Shown here: piece after piece, positions 25,009 through 32,954 of the stretch
Numbering within the stretch: the stretch's first letter is position 1
How the letters are laid out: every line of letters starts with the position of its first letter
NCBI GenBank assembly: GCA_016196755.1
Contig: JACPXC010000065.1
Span: forward strand, 1 to 33,089
DNA from: Elusimicrobiota bacterium
GTDB taxonomy: Bacteria > Elusimicrobiota > Elusimicrobia > UBA1565
DNA length: 33,089 nucleotides
Reading direction: 5' to 3'
Notes under the pieces: model-generated
What the model was told of the DNA's origin: nothing
Database searches by the model: none
Seen by the model: the letters and a program-made list of their open reading frames with translations, nothing else
Position numbers and translations under genes: made by a program

Positions 25009-27075
25009 CTTGCCGCGGAGGGTGTCGACGACCCAGGCGGTGAGCCTGGCCGGGTCGAAGACTCCGGCGGCCGGCTCGGGCGCCGGCGCCTTCGGACCCC
25101 GGGCGTCCAGCCGCCGTTGGAGCTCGTTGACCGCGGCCACGGGGTCGAGGCTGGGGATGCCCAGCGGGTGCAGGGGGGTGTCGACGGGCTTGCCCGTCGA
25201 GCGCAGGATCTCCATCTTCTCGTCGACGCTGACCTTGACGCCGCGCTGGCGGGCGACCTGCTCGAGGGCCGTCATCGCCGCGCTGACCCACGGCGCGGCG
25301 TACGAGGTGCCGTTGGAGGGGGCATAGAGGTTGGCCGGGTCGGCGTACCGGCGGCTCGGGTCGCGGGCCGCCATGGGCACCTGCTCGCCGAAGGCCATGA
25401 GCTCGGGGACCGTCCGCAGCCGCACGCCGCCGGTCGGCAGGGCGTCGATGGAATCGCCCTCGCTCGAGAAGCGGGCGGGGATGTCGTTGGCGTCGACGGC
25501 TCCCACCGAGAAGGCGAAGGCGGCGGGAGCGGACAGGGTCCCGGGGCCCTCGTTGCCGGAGGCCGCGACGACCGGGACTCCGGCCTTGTGCGAGGCCGCC
25601 ACGGCGTCCTGAAGCGGCTCCCGGAGCGGCACGCCCCATTCGATCTCCGTCCGCTGGCTCAGGTTGACGGCCGCCACGCCGTCGCGGCGCGCGGCGGCTA
25701 TCGAGCGGGCCAGGTTGTGCGTATAGACCCAGTCCGGTGAGACGTCGCGCCAGGGGGGCAGGTTGGCCTCGTCGTCGGGCAGGTTCTTGTACGAGCGCAG
25801 GCGGGACTCAGGCATGGCGGCGACGACGACCGAGCCTACCGCGGTCTCGTGGTCGCCGTCTGCCATGGCTACCGGCTTTCCCCCGGGGCCCGGGCGGCGC
25901 TCCTGGGAAGAGTTGCCGGCATGGATCACCCGGCCGGCCAGGAGCGGGTGCTTGTCGTCGACGCCGCTGCCGATCACGCCGACCTCGAGGGCGGTGCCGT
26001 CCGGCAGCCGGCCGGTGATGCCCATGCGCCATAGCTTGGCCCAGCCCATGCGGTTGATGCTCCCGCCCATCGGGAACCGGTCGATGAGCGCCGTCCATTG
26101 GGCTTCGTCGAGCTGGCTCTCGTGGATGAAGCGGACCAGCGGAAGGAGGGCCTCCTGGCGGTGGGTGCCGGCGGCGCCGGGCACGGTGAGGTCGTCGATG
26201 GCGGCCACCACGAGCTCGAGCTCGCGGGCCTGGGCGGGGTCGGCGCGCAGGGCCTGCTTGGTCGCCGGGCCGTTGAGCCAGCCCAGGAACTTCGCGCTGC
26301 CCTCTAGCCGGCGCAGCTCCTCTTCGTTGCCTCCGGCGGCGCGCCGGGCGGCGGCCTGCTGTTCGACCGCGCCCTGGCCGGCGTCGAGGAGGCCGCCGAG
26401 CATGCGCCGGCCGGCGATGAGGCCCTGCTGGAGCTGGGCCCGCGACTTGGCCATGCGCAGGACGTCCTCGGTGGTGTGGGCGGGAGGCGGCGGCGGAGGC
26501 GGCGCCCCGCCGCCCCCGCCGCCTGCGGCGTTCGCGTCCTCCCTTTCGGGAATCCGGGCCAAGGCTTTTTGGGCCTCGGCCAAGAGCGAGTCCCGGTCGT
26601 CGGGAAAGAGCTGGGCGTGGGTGCCGCCCGCGGCGGTGTGGTTGTTGTCCATCGGAAGCACGTATTGATGGAGGATGCGCGCCGCCTCGCGCAGCTCGCG
26701 GTCGTTGGGCTGGGCCCCGCCCAGCCGCGCCTTGAGGACCTTGCGCTGACCCGGGCTGAGCTTCCGGAGCATCGCGTAGAGCTCGCGGCCCAAGTCGCTG
26801 ACCGTGCAGGCGCGGTCGGTGGGCCAGGGTTCGGGCTCGACGGGCTCGGCGTAGCCGAGCGTCACCCAGGCCGGGGTTCCTTCCTTCACCTCGAAGAGCT
26901 CCAAGGGGCGGTTCACGAATCCGCCGCCGAACGGGTTGCGGTGGAATCGGGCGTAGTCGATCTTCGGGCCCATCCCCAGGTCCTCGAAAAAGGCCGCGAT
27001 GCCGCAATCCGACTCGGCACGGGCGGCCGAAGGCTCCAGGAGCGCCAGAGCGGCGAGCAGGAGGAACCTTCTCAT
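25003..27075 (-). CDS. Secreted subtilisin-like (S8) protein with altered catalytic triad
   Basis: A 690-residue protein with signal peptide 1-20. An N-terminal domain of about 330 residues is of unknown function, including a Gly/Pro-rich hinge (185-198). A subtilase domain spans about 350-660. Catalytic His409 (GDHETAVGS), oxyanion Asn508 (ASGNEG) and Ser591 (NGTSYAAP) are present. The aspartate motif, normally DTG or DSG, reads VIGSGVDDKHP with Gly369 where Asp is expected. The protein is thus either a pseudo-protease, a weak enzyme, or one using nearby Asp373/Asp374. No I9 propeptide is recognised in it, whereas I9-like repeats occur in the giant protein. TATCCT lies exactly 6 bases before the ATG. 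The gene is divergent from ileS. Confidence 0.9.
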   Translation of the reverse strand: MRRFLLLAALALLEPSAARAESDCGIAAFFEDLGMGPKIDYARFHRNPFGGGFVNRPLELFEVKEGTPAWVTLGYAEPVEPEPWPTDRACTVSDLGRELYAMLRKLSPGQRKVLKARLGGAQPNDRELREAARILHQYVLPMDNNHTAAGGTHAQLFPDDRDSLLAEAQKALARIPEREDANAAGGGGGGAPPPPPPPAHTTEDVLRMAKSRAQLQQGLIAGRRMLGGLLDAGQGAVEQQAAARRAAGGNEEELRRLEGSAKFLGWLNGPATKQALRADPAQARELELVVAAIDDLTVPGAAGTHRQEALLPLVRFIHESQLDEAQWTALIDRFPMGGSINRMGWAKLWRMGITGRLPDGTALEVGVIGSGVDDKHPLLAGRVIHAGNSSQERRPGPGGKPVAMADGDHETAVGSVVVAAMPESRLRSYKNLPDDEANLPPWRDVSPDWVYTHNLARSIAAARRDGVAAVNLSQRTEIEWGVPLREPLQDAVAASHKAGVPVVAASGNEGPGTLSAPAAFAFSVGAVDANDIPARFSSEGDSIDALPTGGVRLRTVPELMAFGEQVPMAARDPSRRYADPANLYAPSNGTSYAAPWVSAAMTALEQVARQRGVKVSVDEKMEILRSTGKPVDTPLHPLGIPSLDPVAAVNELQRRLDARGPKAPAPEPAAGVFDPARLTAWVVDTLRGKN

Positions 27076-27081
27076 GCCTCA

Positions 27082-27087
27082 AGGATA
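27082..27087 (-). promoter_or_regulatory. -10 element of subtilase gene, leaderless type
   Basis: TATCCT (27087-27082) is exactly 6 bases before the ATG at 27075. No good -35 is seen. Confidence 0.4.
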
Positions 27088-27117
27088 GACGGGAATCTCG
27101 GGCGCGTATTGGACGAA

Positions 27118-27146
27118 TCGGACACCGCGGCGTAAATTTGTAGAAT
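27118..27146 (+). promoter_or_regulatory. Promoter of ileS-lspA
   Basis: TCGGAC (27118-27123), a 17-base spacer, then TAGAAT (27141-27146) and 9 bases to the ATG at 27156. There is no T-box or other leader room. Confidence 0.5.
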
Positions 27147-27155
27147 CCCGTCCCA

Positions 27156-30062
27156 ATGGCCACCGGGCAGGAACCCAAGAGCCGCTACTCGTCGACGGTC
27201 CAGCTCCCGCAGACCGAGTTCCCGATGCGCGGGGACCTGGCCAAGCGCGAGCCTCAGATCCTCGAGCTTTGGGACCGCCTGGGGGTCTACGAGCGCATGC
27301 AGGAGCGCGCCAAGGGCCGCCCCGCCTACGTCCTCCACGACGGGCCGCCCTACGCCAACGGCCACATCCACATCGGCCACGCCCTCAACAAGGTGCTCAA
27401 GGACGCGGTGGTCAAGTCGCGCGCCCTGATGGGCTTCCGCGCCCCGTTGGTCCCCGGCTGGGACTGCCACGGCTTGCCGATCGAGTACGCGCTGCTCAAA
27501 GAGAAGAAGATGTCCAAGCGCATGGTGGCCGACGCGGTGGCCTTCCGGCAGGAGGCCGCCGCCTTCGCCGAGAACTTCATCCAGCTCCACATCACGGAGT
27601 TCCGCCGCTTGGGCGTCTTCGCCGATTGGGCCCGCCCCTACAAGACCATGTCGCGCGGCTACGAGTCGGCCGTGCTCAAGGCCTTCCGCCTGCTCTACAA
27701 GGCCGGCTACATCTACCGCGGCCGCAAGACCGTCTCCTGGTGCGTGACCTGCGAGACCGCCCTGGCCGAGGCCGAGGTCGAGTACAAGCCGAAGACCAGC
27801 CCCTCGGTCTATGTGGCCCTGCCGGTCCTCGAGTCCGCGCTCAAGGAGCTCTCCGGCGCCTCGGTGCTGGTCTGGACGACGACGCCATGGACCCTGCCGG
27901 CCAACCAGGCCGTGGCTTTCCATCCCGGCCTCGACTACGTCCTGGCCGACTTCGAGGGCCGCCGACTCGTCGTCGCCCAGGCCCGCCTCGAGGCCGTGGG
28001 CAAGGCGCTGGGCAAGGCGGCCTCCGTCCTGGGGACGTGGAAGGGCGCCCAGCTCGTCGAAAGCGGGTTGGTCTGCCAGACCCCCTTCGGCGACCGCCCG
28101 GGCTTCCCCTGGCTGCGTTCGCGCGCCGTGCTCGCCGACTACGTCACCGCCGAGGACGGCACGGGCGTCGTCCACACCGCTCCGGGCCACGGGGCCGACG
28201 ACTATCTGACCGCCGTGCGCGAGAAGCTCGACATCGCCTGCCCGGTCGACGGCGCCGGGCGCTACACGGCCGAGCTGCCCGCGCCGTTCACCGGGGTGCA
28301 CATCTTCGCCAAGGGCAAGGAGGGCGAGCCCTCGGGCAACGACCTGGTCCGCGCCCTCCTGACGGAGTCTGGGCGTCTCCTGGCCAGCGGCGACATCTCG
28401 CACAACTACCAGCACTGCTGGCGCTGCAAGAACCCCATCGCCTTCCGCGCCACCGAGCAGTGGTTCCTGCGCGTGAGCGGCGACATCCGAGAGTGCCTCC
28501 TCGAGGCCGTCAAGAAGACCCGCTGGGTGCCGGCTCAGGGCGAGGAGCGCATCGCGGCGATGCTGGGCTCGCGGCCCGACTGGTGCCTGTCGCGCCAGCG
28601 CCTATGGGGGACGCCGATCCCGATCTTCTCCTGCGCCTCCTGCGGCAAGGTCCAGGCCGACGACGACGCCCTGGAGGCCGTGGAGCGGCGGGTGGCCGAG
28701 CACGGCTCGGACTTCTGGTTCGCCGACCCGGGGCGCCTCGTGGCGTTCGGCCCGGGCGGCGACCGAGCGCTATCGCGAGGAAGTGCCGCCTCCGAGGCTG
28801 TGGTGGCGGCCGACGAGCCCGGCGCGGCGCGCTGGGAGTTCATGCCCGCGAAGGCCTGCCCCTGCGGCGGGAAGACCTTCCGGCGCGAGACCGATATCCT
28901 CGACGTCTGGCTCGACTCGGGCGCCTCTTGGCTGGCCGTCCTCGGCGAGGGTGAGGTCCCGGCCGACCTCTACCTCGAGGGCTCCGACCAGCACCGCGGT
29001 TGGTTTCAGAGCTCGCTGGTGCCGGCCGTGGCGCTGACCGGCAAGGCGCCCTACAAGGCCGTGCTGACGCACGGCTTCGTGCTCGATGACAAGGGCCGGG
29101 CCATGCACAAGTCGCACGGCAACGTCGTCGCCCCCCAGGAGGTGGTCGGCAAGCTCGGCGCCGACGTCCTGCGCCTGTGGGTGGCGCTGGCCGACTACTC
29201 CGACGACGTCCGGCTCTCGGCCAAGCTGCTCGAGGGCCCGACGGAGGCCTACCGGAAGCTGCGCAACACGCTCAAGTACCTGCTCGGCAACACCGACGGC
29301 TTCGACCCGCGGGCCGACGCCGCCCAGCGCGGGGCGATGCCCGAACTCGAGCGCTTCGTCCTCATGCGCCTGGGGCGCCTGGACAAGGAGGTGCGCGCCG
29401 CCTACGAGGCCTTCGAGTTCCGGCGCGCGGCCACCCTCCTGCTCGACTTCTGCAACCTGACGCTGTCCTCGTTCTACCTCGACGCCCGCAAGGACGCCCT
29501 CTACACCCTTCGCAAAGACGACCCCGCGCGCCGCGCCGCCCAGACCGTGATGTGGGAGAGCTTGCGCCGGCTCCTGGGCCTGGCCGCGCCGATCCTGTCA
29601 TTTACCTGCGAGGAGGCTTGGTCCGAGGCGCGCCGCCAGCACCCCGGGGCGGGCCTGGCCGAGAGCGTGTTTCTGGCCGACCTAGAGCCCGCGCCGCCAT
29701 CGTGGGAGGAGCCGGGTCTTTCGGAGCGCTGGGAGCGCGTGCTGGCCCTGCGCGAGCGGGTTCACAAGGCGCTCGAGGAGGCCCGGGCCGCGAAGCTCAT
29801 CGGTTCCTCGCTGGCCGCCAAGGTCCTGCTCTCCGCGGCCGACGCCGCCGAGAGGGAGCTCGTGGGCGCTATGGGTGCTGAGGCCTGGGCCGAGCTCTGC
29901 ATCGTCTCGGAGTTCGAGCTGGCCGGCGGCGAGCCGCGCGTCGCCGTCGAGAAGGCCGCCGGCGCCAAGTGCCCGCGCTGCTGGCGCTGGCGCGTCGACG
30001 TGAACGTCAGTCCCGAGGACCCGGAGCTTTGCGCGCGGTGCGTGCGACAGACCGCCGCCTAG
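27156..30062 (+). CDS. ileS: Isoleucyl-tRNA synthetase
   Basis: A 968-residue class I aminoacyl-tRNA synthetase. HIGH is at 72-75 (GHIHIGHALN), with the VPGWDCHGLPIE block after it. The editing domain contains VWTTTPWTLPANQAV. The KMSKS motif is present as MHKS at 650-653 (GRAMHKSHGN), a variant I believe occurs in other IleS proteins. A C-terminal zinc site is formed by CPRC and CARC. Residues 536-550 (beginning DRALSRG, ending SEAVV) come from a 43-bp interspersed repeat, inserted in frame in the loop between the catalytic-domain Cys pairs and the DILDVWLDSG motif. It overlaps lspA, with which it is presumably co-transcribed. Confidence 0.98.
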   Translation: MATGQEPKSRYSSTVQLPQTEFPMRGDLAKREPQILELWDRLGVYERMQERAKGRPAYVLHDGPPYANGHIHIGHALNKVLKDAVVKSRALMGFRAPLVPGWDCHGLPIEYALLKEKKMSKRMVADAVAFRQEAAAFAENFIQLHITEFRRLGVFADWARPYKTMSRGYESAVLKAFRLLYKAGYIYRGRKTVSWCVTCETALAEAEVEYKPKTSPSVYVALPVLESALKELSGASVLVWTTTPWTLPANQAVAFHPGLDYVLADFEGRRLVVAQARLEAVGKALGKAASVLGTWKGAQLVESGLVCQTPFGDRPGFPWLRSRAVLADYVTAEDGTGVVHTAPGHGADDYLTAVREKLDIACPVDGAGRYTAELPAPFTGVHIFAKGKEGEPSGNDLVRALLTESGRLLASGDISHNYQHCWRCKNPIAFRATEQWFLRVSGDIRECLLEAVKKTRWVPAQGEERIAAMLGSRPDWCLSRQRLWGTPIPIFSCASCGKVQADDDALEAVERRVAEHGSDFWFADPGRLVAFGPGGDRALSRGSAASEAVVAADEPGAARWEFMPAKACPCGGKTFRRETDILDVWLDSGASWLAVLGEGEVPADLYLEGSDQHRGWFQSSLVPAVALTGKAPYKAVLTHGFVLDDKGRAMHKSHGNVVAPQEVVGKLGADVLRLWVALADYSDDVRLSAKLLEGPTEAYRKLRNTLKYLLGNTDGFDPRADAAQRGAMPELERFVLMRLGRLDKEVRAAYEAFEFRRAATLLLDFCNLTLSSFYLDARKDALYTLRKDDPARRAAQTVMWESLRRLLGLAAPILSFTCEEAWSEARRQHPGAGLAESVFLADLEPAPPSWEEPGLSERWERVLALRERVHKALEEARAAKLIGSSLAAKVLLSAADAAERELVGAMGAEAWAELCIVSEFELAGGEPRVAVEKAAGAKCPRCWRWRVDVNVSPEDPELCARCVRQTAA
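28761..28803 (+). repeat. 43-bp interspersed repeat, copy B (inside ileS)
   Basis: Matches 17059-17101 at 39 of 43 positions. It is read in sense, adding about 14 residues to a variable loop of IleS without breaking the frame. The two host genes are unrelated and use different strands and frames of the repeat. Confidence 0.75.
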
Positions 30063-30514
30063 AGGCCTTTGCCGTCGCCGCCATCGTGGCGGCCGACCGC
30101 CTCACCAAGGTCTGGGCCCAGGTCTGGCTCGAGCCGCGGGGCTCGGTGCCGGTGACGCCCTTCTTCCACCTGAGCTACGTCGAGAACTCGGGGGCCGCCT
30201 GGGGCATGCTGGCGGGCAGCAACGGCCTGCTCGCCGTGCTCTCGCTGGTCCTGCTCGGCGGCCTGATGTGGGCGCGCCGCTCTTGGGACCCGGACAACCG
30301 CTGGGCGCACAGGGGAGCGGTCCTGGTCGTGGGAGGAGCGCTCGGGAACCTTTACGACCGGCTGGCCTACGGGGCGGTGGTGGATTTCCTGGATTTCCGG
30401 GTCTGGCCGGTATTCAACGTGGCCGACTCCTGCATCACGGTAGGCGCCTGCGCCCTGGCCTGGGGCCTGCACCTCGAGGACAAGCGCCAGGCTACTCGAT
30501 CGGGTTGTTGTTGA
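30038..30514 (+). CDS. lspA: Lipoprotein signal peptidase (signal peptidase II)
   Basis: A 158-residue inner-membrane aspartyl protease that removes signal peptides from prolipoproteins. Four hydrophobic segments are present, with family motifs DRLTK (20-24), VENSGAAWG (48-56), GGALGNLYDRLAYGAVVDF (99-117) and FNVADS (126-131). The catalytic pair is Asp116 and Asp130. I choose the GTG at 30038, which overlaps the ileS end by 25 bases and puts the first helix at the N-terminus; upstream in-frame sequence only mirrors ileS. The last eight codons overlap the convergent gene by 23 bases, giving an atypical QATRSGCC tail. Confidence 0.94.
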   Translation: MRATDRRLEAFAVAAIVAADRLTKVWAQVWLEPRGSVPVTPFFHLSYVENSGAAWGMLAGSNGLLAVLSLVLLGGLMWARRSWDPDNRWAHRGAVLVVGGALGNLYDRLAYGAVVDFLDFRVWPVFNVADSCITVGACALAWGLHLEDKRQATRSGCC

Positions 30515-30995
30515 GGTAGGTGATGCCGGCGAAGGCGCCGAAGCCGATGGCGCCCAGCGCCAAGGCTCCCATCGGGCCGCCGAAGATGAAGCCGAAGACC
30601 GCCAAGACCATGCCCGCCGCCGCGCCCCCGATCATCGCGCGTTTAAAGTCGCTCTTCTCCTTCGCGTCCTCTTCCTTCTTCTTGGCGGCCGCCTCGTCCT
30701 CCTTGTCGGCTCTGATCAGCGAGCCGTCGGGTCGGGGAATAGAGTTGTAGCGGACGCCGGAACCCGCGCCCGAGCCCTCGAGGCCGGAGGGAAGGGGGGC
30801 CGAGTTGTCGACGGCCGTGCCCGCGGCGGGTGAGCCCGCGGCGTCGTAGCCGCGCGAGAGGGGTTGGCCGGCGGCGGCCAGGTCGGCCACGCGCTCGAGC
30901 GACTGGCGGCCGGCGCCGTCGGGGCCGGCATTGACGGCGGCCGAGGCTGGGGCGGTCAGGGACGCGGCTAGGACGAGGCTGAGGGCTCTGGTCAT
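30492..30995 (-). CDS. Secreted protein with C-terminal glycine-zipper membrane module ending NNNPIE
   Basis: A 167-residue protein with signal peptide 1-19 (MTRALSLVLAASLTAPASA). A low-complexity Gly/Ala/Ser region reaches residue 85. It ends in a module of about 78 residues: YNS...IRADKED, a Lys/Glu-rich stretch, SDFKRAMIGG, glycine-spaced hydrophobic segments with VFGFIFGGPMGALA, and TYLNNNPIE at the end. The same module closes the neighbouring 561-residue protein, also at DNA level. The hydrophobic part (about 118-160) is likely a membrane hairpin. TACACT lies exactly 6 bases before the ATG, and a 17-bp motif shared with the giant gene covers the -35. Function unknown; the small size suggests an envelope structural or anchoring role. 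Confidence 0.82.
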   Translation of the reverse strand: MTRALSLVLAASLTAPASAAVNAGPDGAGRQSLERVADLAAAGQPLSRGYDAAGSPAAGTAVDNSAPLPSGLEGSGAGSGVRYNSIPRPDGSLIRADKEDEAAAKKKEEDAKEKSDFKRAMIGGAAAGMVLAVFGFIFGGPMGALALGAIGFGAFAGITYLNNNPIE

Positions 30996-31001
30996 ATGGA
31001 G

Positions 31002-31044
31002 AGTGTAGCGGGCGGGCATTCCCATTCGAGGAGCCTAGGGCCCA
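31002..31044 (-). promoter_or_regulatory. Promoter of NNNPIE small-protein gene with 17-bp operator candidate
   Basis: TACACT (31007-31002) is exactly 6 bases from the ATG at 30995. The -35 region is replaced by GAGGAGCCTAGGGCCCA (31028-31044, plus-strand reading), identical to 17497-17513 at the giant gene promoter. Confidence 0.5.
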
Positions 31045-31074
31045 GACGGCGGCGGGGCCAAAGACCTAGCCGGA

Positions 31075-31117
31075 CAATGAAAAGCCCCCCGGCTTGCGCC
31101 GGAGGGCTGGGGGCTTT
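31075..31117 (-). terminator. Rho-independent terminator downstream of the 561-residue secreted protein gene
   Basis: AAAGCCCCC (31081-31089) and GGGGGCTTT (31109-31117) form the outer stem, with an inner CCGGC/GCCGG stem. On the minus strand the hairpin is followed by a TTTT run, fitting termination of the gene that ends at 31241. The outer stem also gives TTT in the plus direction, so it may be bidirectional. Confidence 0.75.
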
Positions 31118-31213
31118 CGAACGCGGCGAGGGGTCGCGCGCCCTACCGCCTCCATCTCCAGCATAGGCCGCGCGGGGAAGAAGCGCGAGGACTGCTATGC
31201 CTAGAGGCTTATG

Positions 31214-31225
31214 GGCCCTAGGGCC
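31214..31225. promoter_or_regulatory. 12-bp perfect palindrome related to the CCTAGGGCCC motif
   Basis: GGCCCTAGGGCC is its own reverse complement and shares 11 bases (TGGGCCCTAGG) with the operator candidates at 17497 and 31028. It lies just downstream of the 31241 gene stop and has no promoter-like sequence beside it. Confidence 0.3.
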
Positions 31226-31240
31226 TGGATTGTTCCGACC

Positions 31241-32926
31241 CTACTCGATCGGGTTGTTGTTGATATAGGAGACGCCGGCCATCAGAGCGAAGCCGACGGC
31301 CCCCATCGCCAAGGCGCCCACCGGGCCGCCGAATATGAAGCCGAAGACGCCCAGGACCAGCGCCCCGCCCATGCCGCCGATGACGGCGCGCTTGAAGTCC
31401 GTCTTTCCCTTGGCGGCCTTCTCTTTCTCCTTGGCGGCCTTGGAGTCCTCTTTGTCGGGGCGGATCTGGGTACCGCCGCCCGGGACCTCGGAATTATAGG
31501 CGGCGCTGCGGCGCGAGGCGGCGCGCTGGCGCGCGGCCTCCGCGGCGTTCTCGCGCTGGGCCAGGTCGGCGTCGCGCCATTGCCGGCACTCCGCCTCGAG
31601 GGCGGGGTCGATCGGCCCCGCCGGAGGCTGGGCGGAGACGGGCGTCCCGGTCTGCGTGTTGGTGAAGTCCGCGGCGCGCGAGGCGCCCTCGGTCGTCGTC
31701 TGGGCGTCCGGGGCGCGCGAGTCCGCCAGGTCTCCCTGCGCCCTGGCGCCGGCCGCGCCGCGCTCGCCGCCCGCGCCTGGCGCGCCGGCGTCGACCGCGC
31801 AGTAGAAGGCGACCAGAGAGTTGCGGTCGACGCGCTGAGCCTCGAGCACGGCCTTGAGCCCGGAGGGCTGGTTCGCGTCCTTGAGGTGCGCCGCCGCGGC
31901 CTCGCGAGCCTTGGCGAGGATCCCCTGGCGCGCCGGGCCGTCGCCGCCCAACGCCTTGTCGAGCTCCTCGGAGAACGCCGCCTCGGCCTCGTCGCCGGTC
32001 TTGCCGCCCCAGGACTTGGCGAGGAAGACGGCCAGGGCGCGCTCGGCGCGGTTCTGGAAGACCATGCCGACGCGGGCTTCGAGCGGGCCCTTGTTGAGCC
32101 GGCCCTGCCAGGTCTCGACGACGCGGCGCCTGCGAGCCTCGTAGTCGGAGGCGCGCCGGTCGAGGGCGCGGAGTTCGGCGGAGAAGCGGGAGTGCATACG
32201 TTCGCCGGTCGCGGGGCCGAATACGCGCACGAAGTCCTCTTTCTTCGGCTCGGGGGTGGCGGCCGCCGGCGCGGTCCGGGGGGCGGTGGCCGCCAGGCGC
32301 GTGCGCACTTCGGCGAGGCTCCCCGCCAGGTTGGCGTGGGTCACGGCGTCACGCACCCCGTTCCAGTCCTGCTCGGCGGTGCCGAGCGCCCCGGTCGGCT
32401 GCGCGGCCACGTAGGCGAGGAAGCGACGGACGGCTAGGCGGTTGCGCGCGATGATCTCCAGGTCGGCGTCCAGCGTGCCCGCGGTGGAGCCGAGCTGGCG
32501 GGCGGGGACCACGCCCCGGGTCTGTGCCAAGACATACTCGTCGCCGTTGAGGATCTTGGAGACTTTTTCCTCGAACCCCGCGAGACGGTGCGCTGGGAAC
32601 TGGGTCAGGTCGGCGGGATTCTCGGCTAAGAGCGCGGTGGCCCGCTGCCTGAAGAGGGTGCGCCAGCTTTCCGCGAAGCTCTGTACGGCGGCGGCATTGC
32701 CGGCCGCCTCGTCGTTTTTGGCGCGCATGAGGTCGTCATAGAAACGGCCGAGGACGGCGGGATCGGAATTGAGCGCCCTGAGGACGATGAGCTGCGCCGG
32801 GGAGAATATCGACGAGATATCCAGCGCGCGGGCCTCTTCGGCGGTGAGGGCCCAGGCCGGGGCGGTCTGGACGGCGGGCAGGCAGACGGCCAAGAAGAGG
32901 CTCAGGGCAGCGGAGGGGCGCGCCAT
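31241..32926 (-). CDS. Secreted protein with helical body and C-terminal NNNPIE membrane module
   Basis: A 561-residue protein with signal peptide 1-26 (MARPSAALSLFLAVCLPA...), started at the ATG at 32926 because GAGG lies 7 bases upstream and the longer start at 32983 would bury the signal. The body (about 27-400) is mostly alpha-helical, Ala/Glu/Arg-rich and without a known catalytic motif. About 100 disordered residues follow, then the module: YNSEVPGGG, IRPDKED, a Lys/Glu-rich run, TDFKRAVIGG, VFGFIFGGPVGALA and SYINNNPIE. The module matches the neighbouring 167-residue protein over about 78 residues, pointing to duplication or a shared anchoring signal. It is terminated by a strong hairpin at 31075-31117. 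Confidence 0.82.
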   Translation of the reverse strand: MARPSAALSLFLAVCLPAVQTAPAWALTAEEARALDISSIFSPAQLIVLRALNSDPAVLGRFYDDLMRAKNDEAAGNAAAVQSFAESWRTLFRQRATALLAENPADLTQFPAHRLAGFEEKVSKILNGDEYVLAQTRGVVPARQLGSTAGTLDADLEIIARNRLAVRRFLAYVAAQPTGALGTAEQDWNGVRDAVTHANLAGSLAEVRTRLAATAPRTAPAAATPEPKKEDFVRVFGPATGERMHSRFSAELRALDRRASDYEARRRRVVETWQGRLNKGPLEARVGMVFQNRAERALAVFLAKSWGGKTGDEAEAAFSEELDKALGGDGPARQGILAKAREAAAAHLKDANQPSGLKAVLEAQRVDRNSLVAFYCAVDAGAPGAGGERGAAGARAQGDLADSRAPDAQTTTEGASRAADFTNTQTGTPVSAQPPAGPIDPALEAECRQWRDADLAQRENAAEAARQRAASRRSAAYNSEVPGGGTQIRPDKEDSKAAKEKEKAAKGKTDFKRAVIGGMGGALVLGVFGFIFGGPVGALAMGAVGFALMAGVSYINNNPIE

Positions 32927-32954
32927 GGTGTACCTCGGTTGCGGCGTTGGGGCT

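Noticed and set aside
27100-27155. T-box riboswitch before ileS
   Set aside because: The predicted leader is only a few bases long, so there is no room for a T-box.
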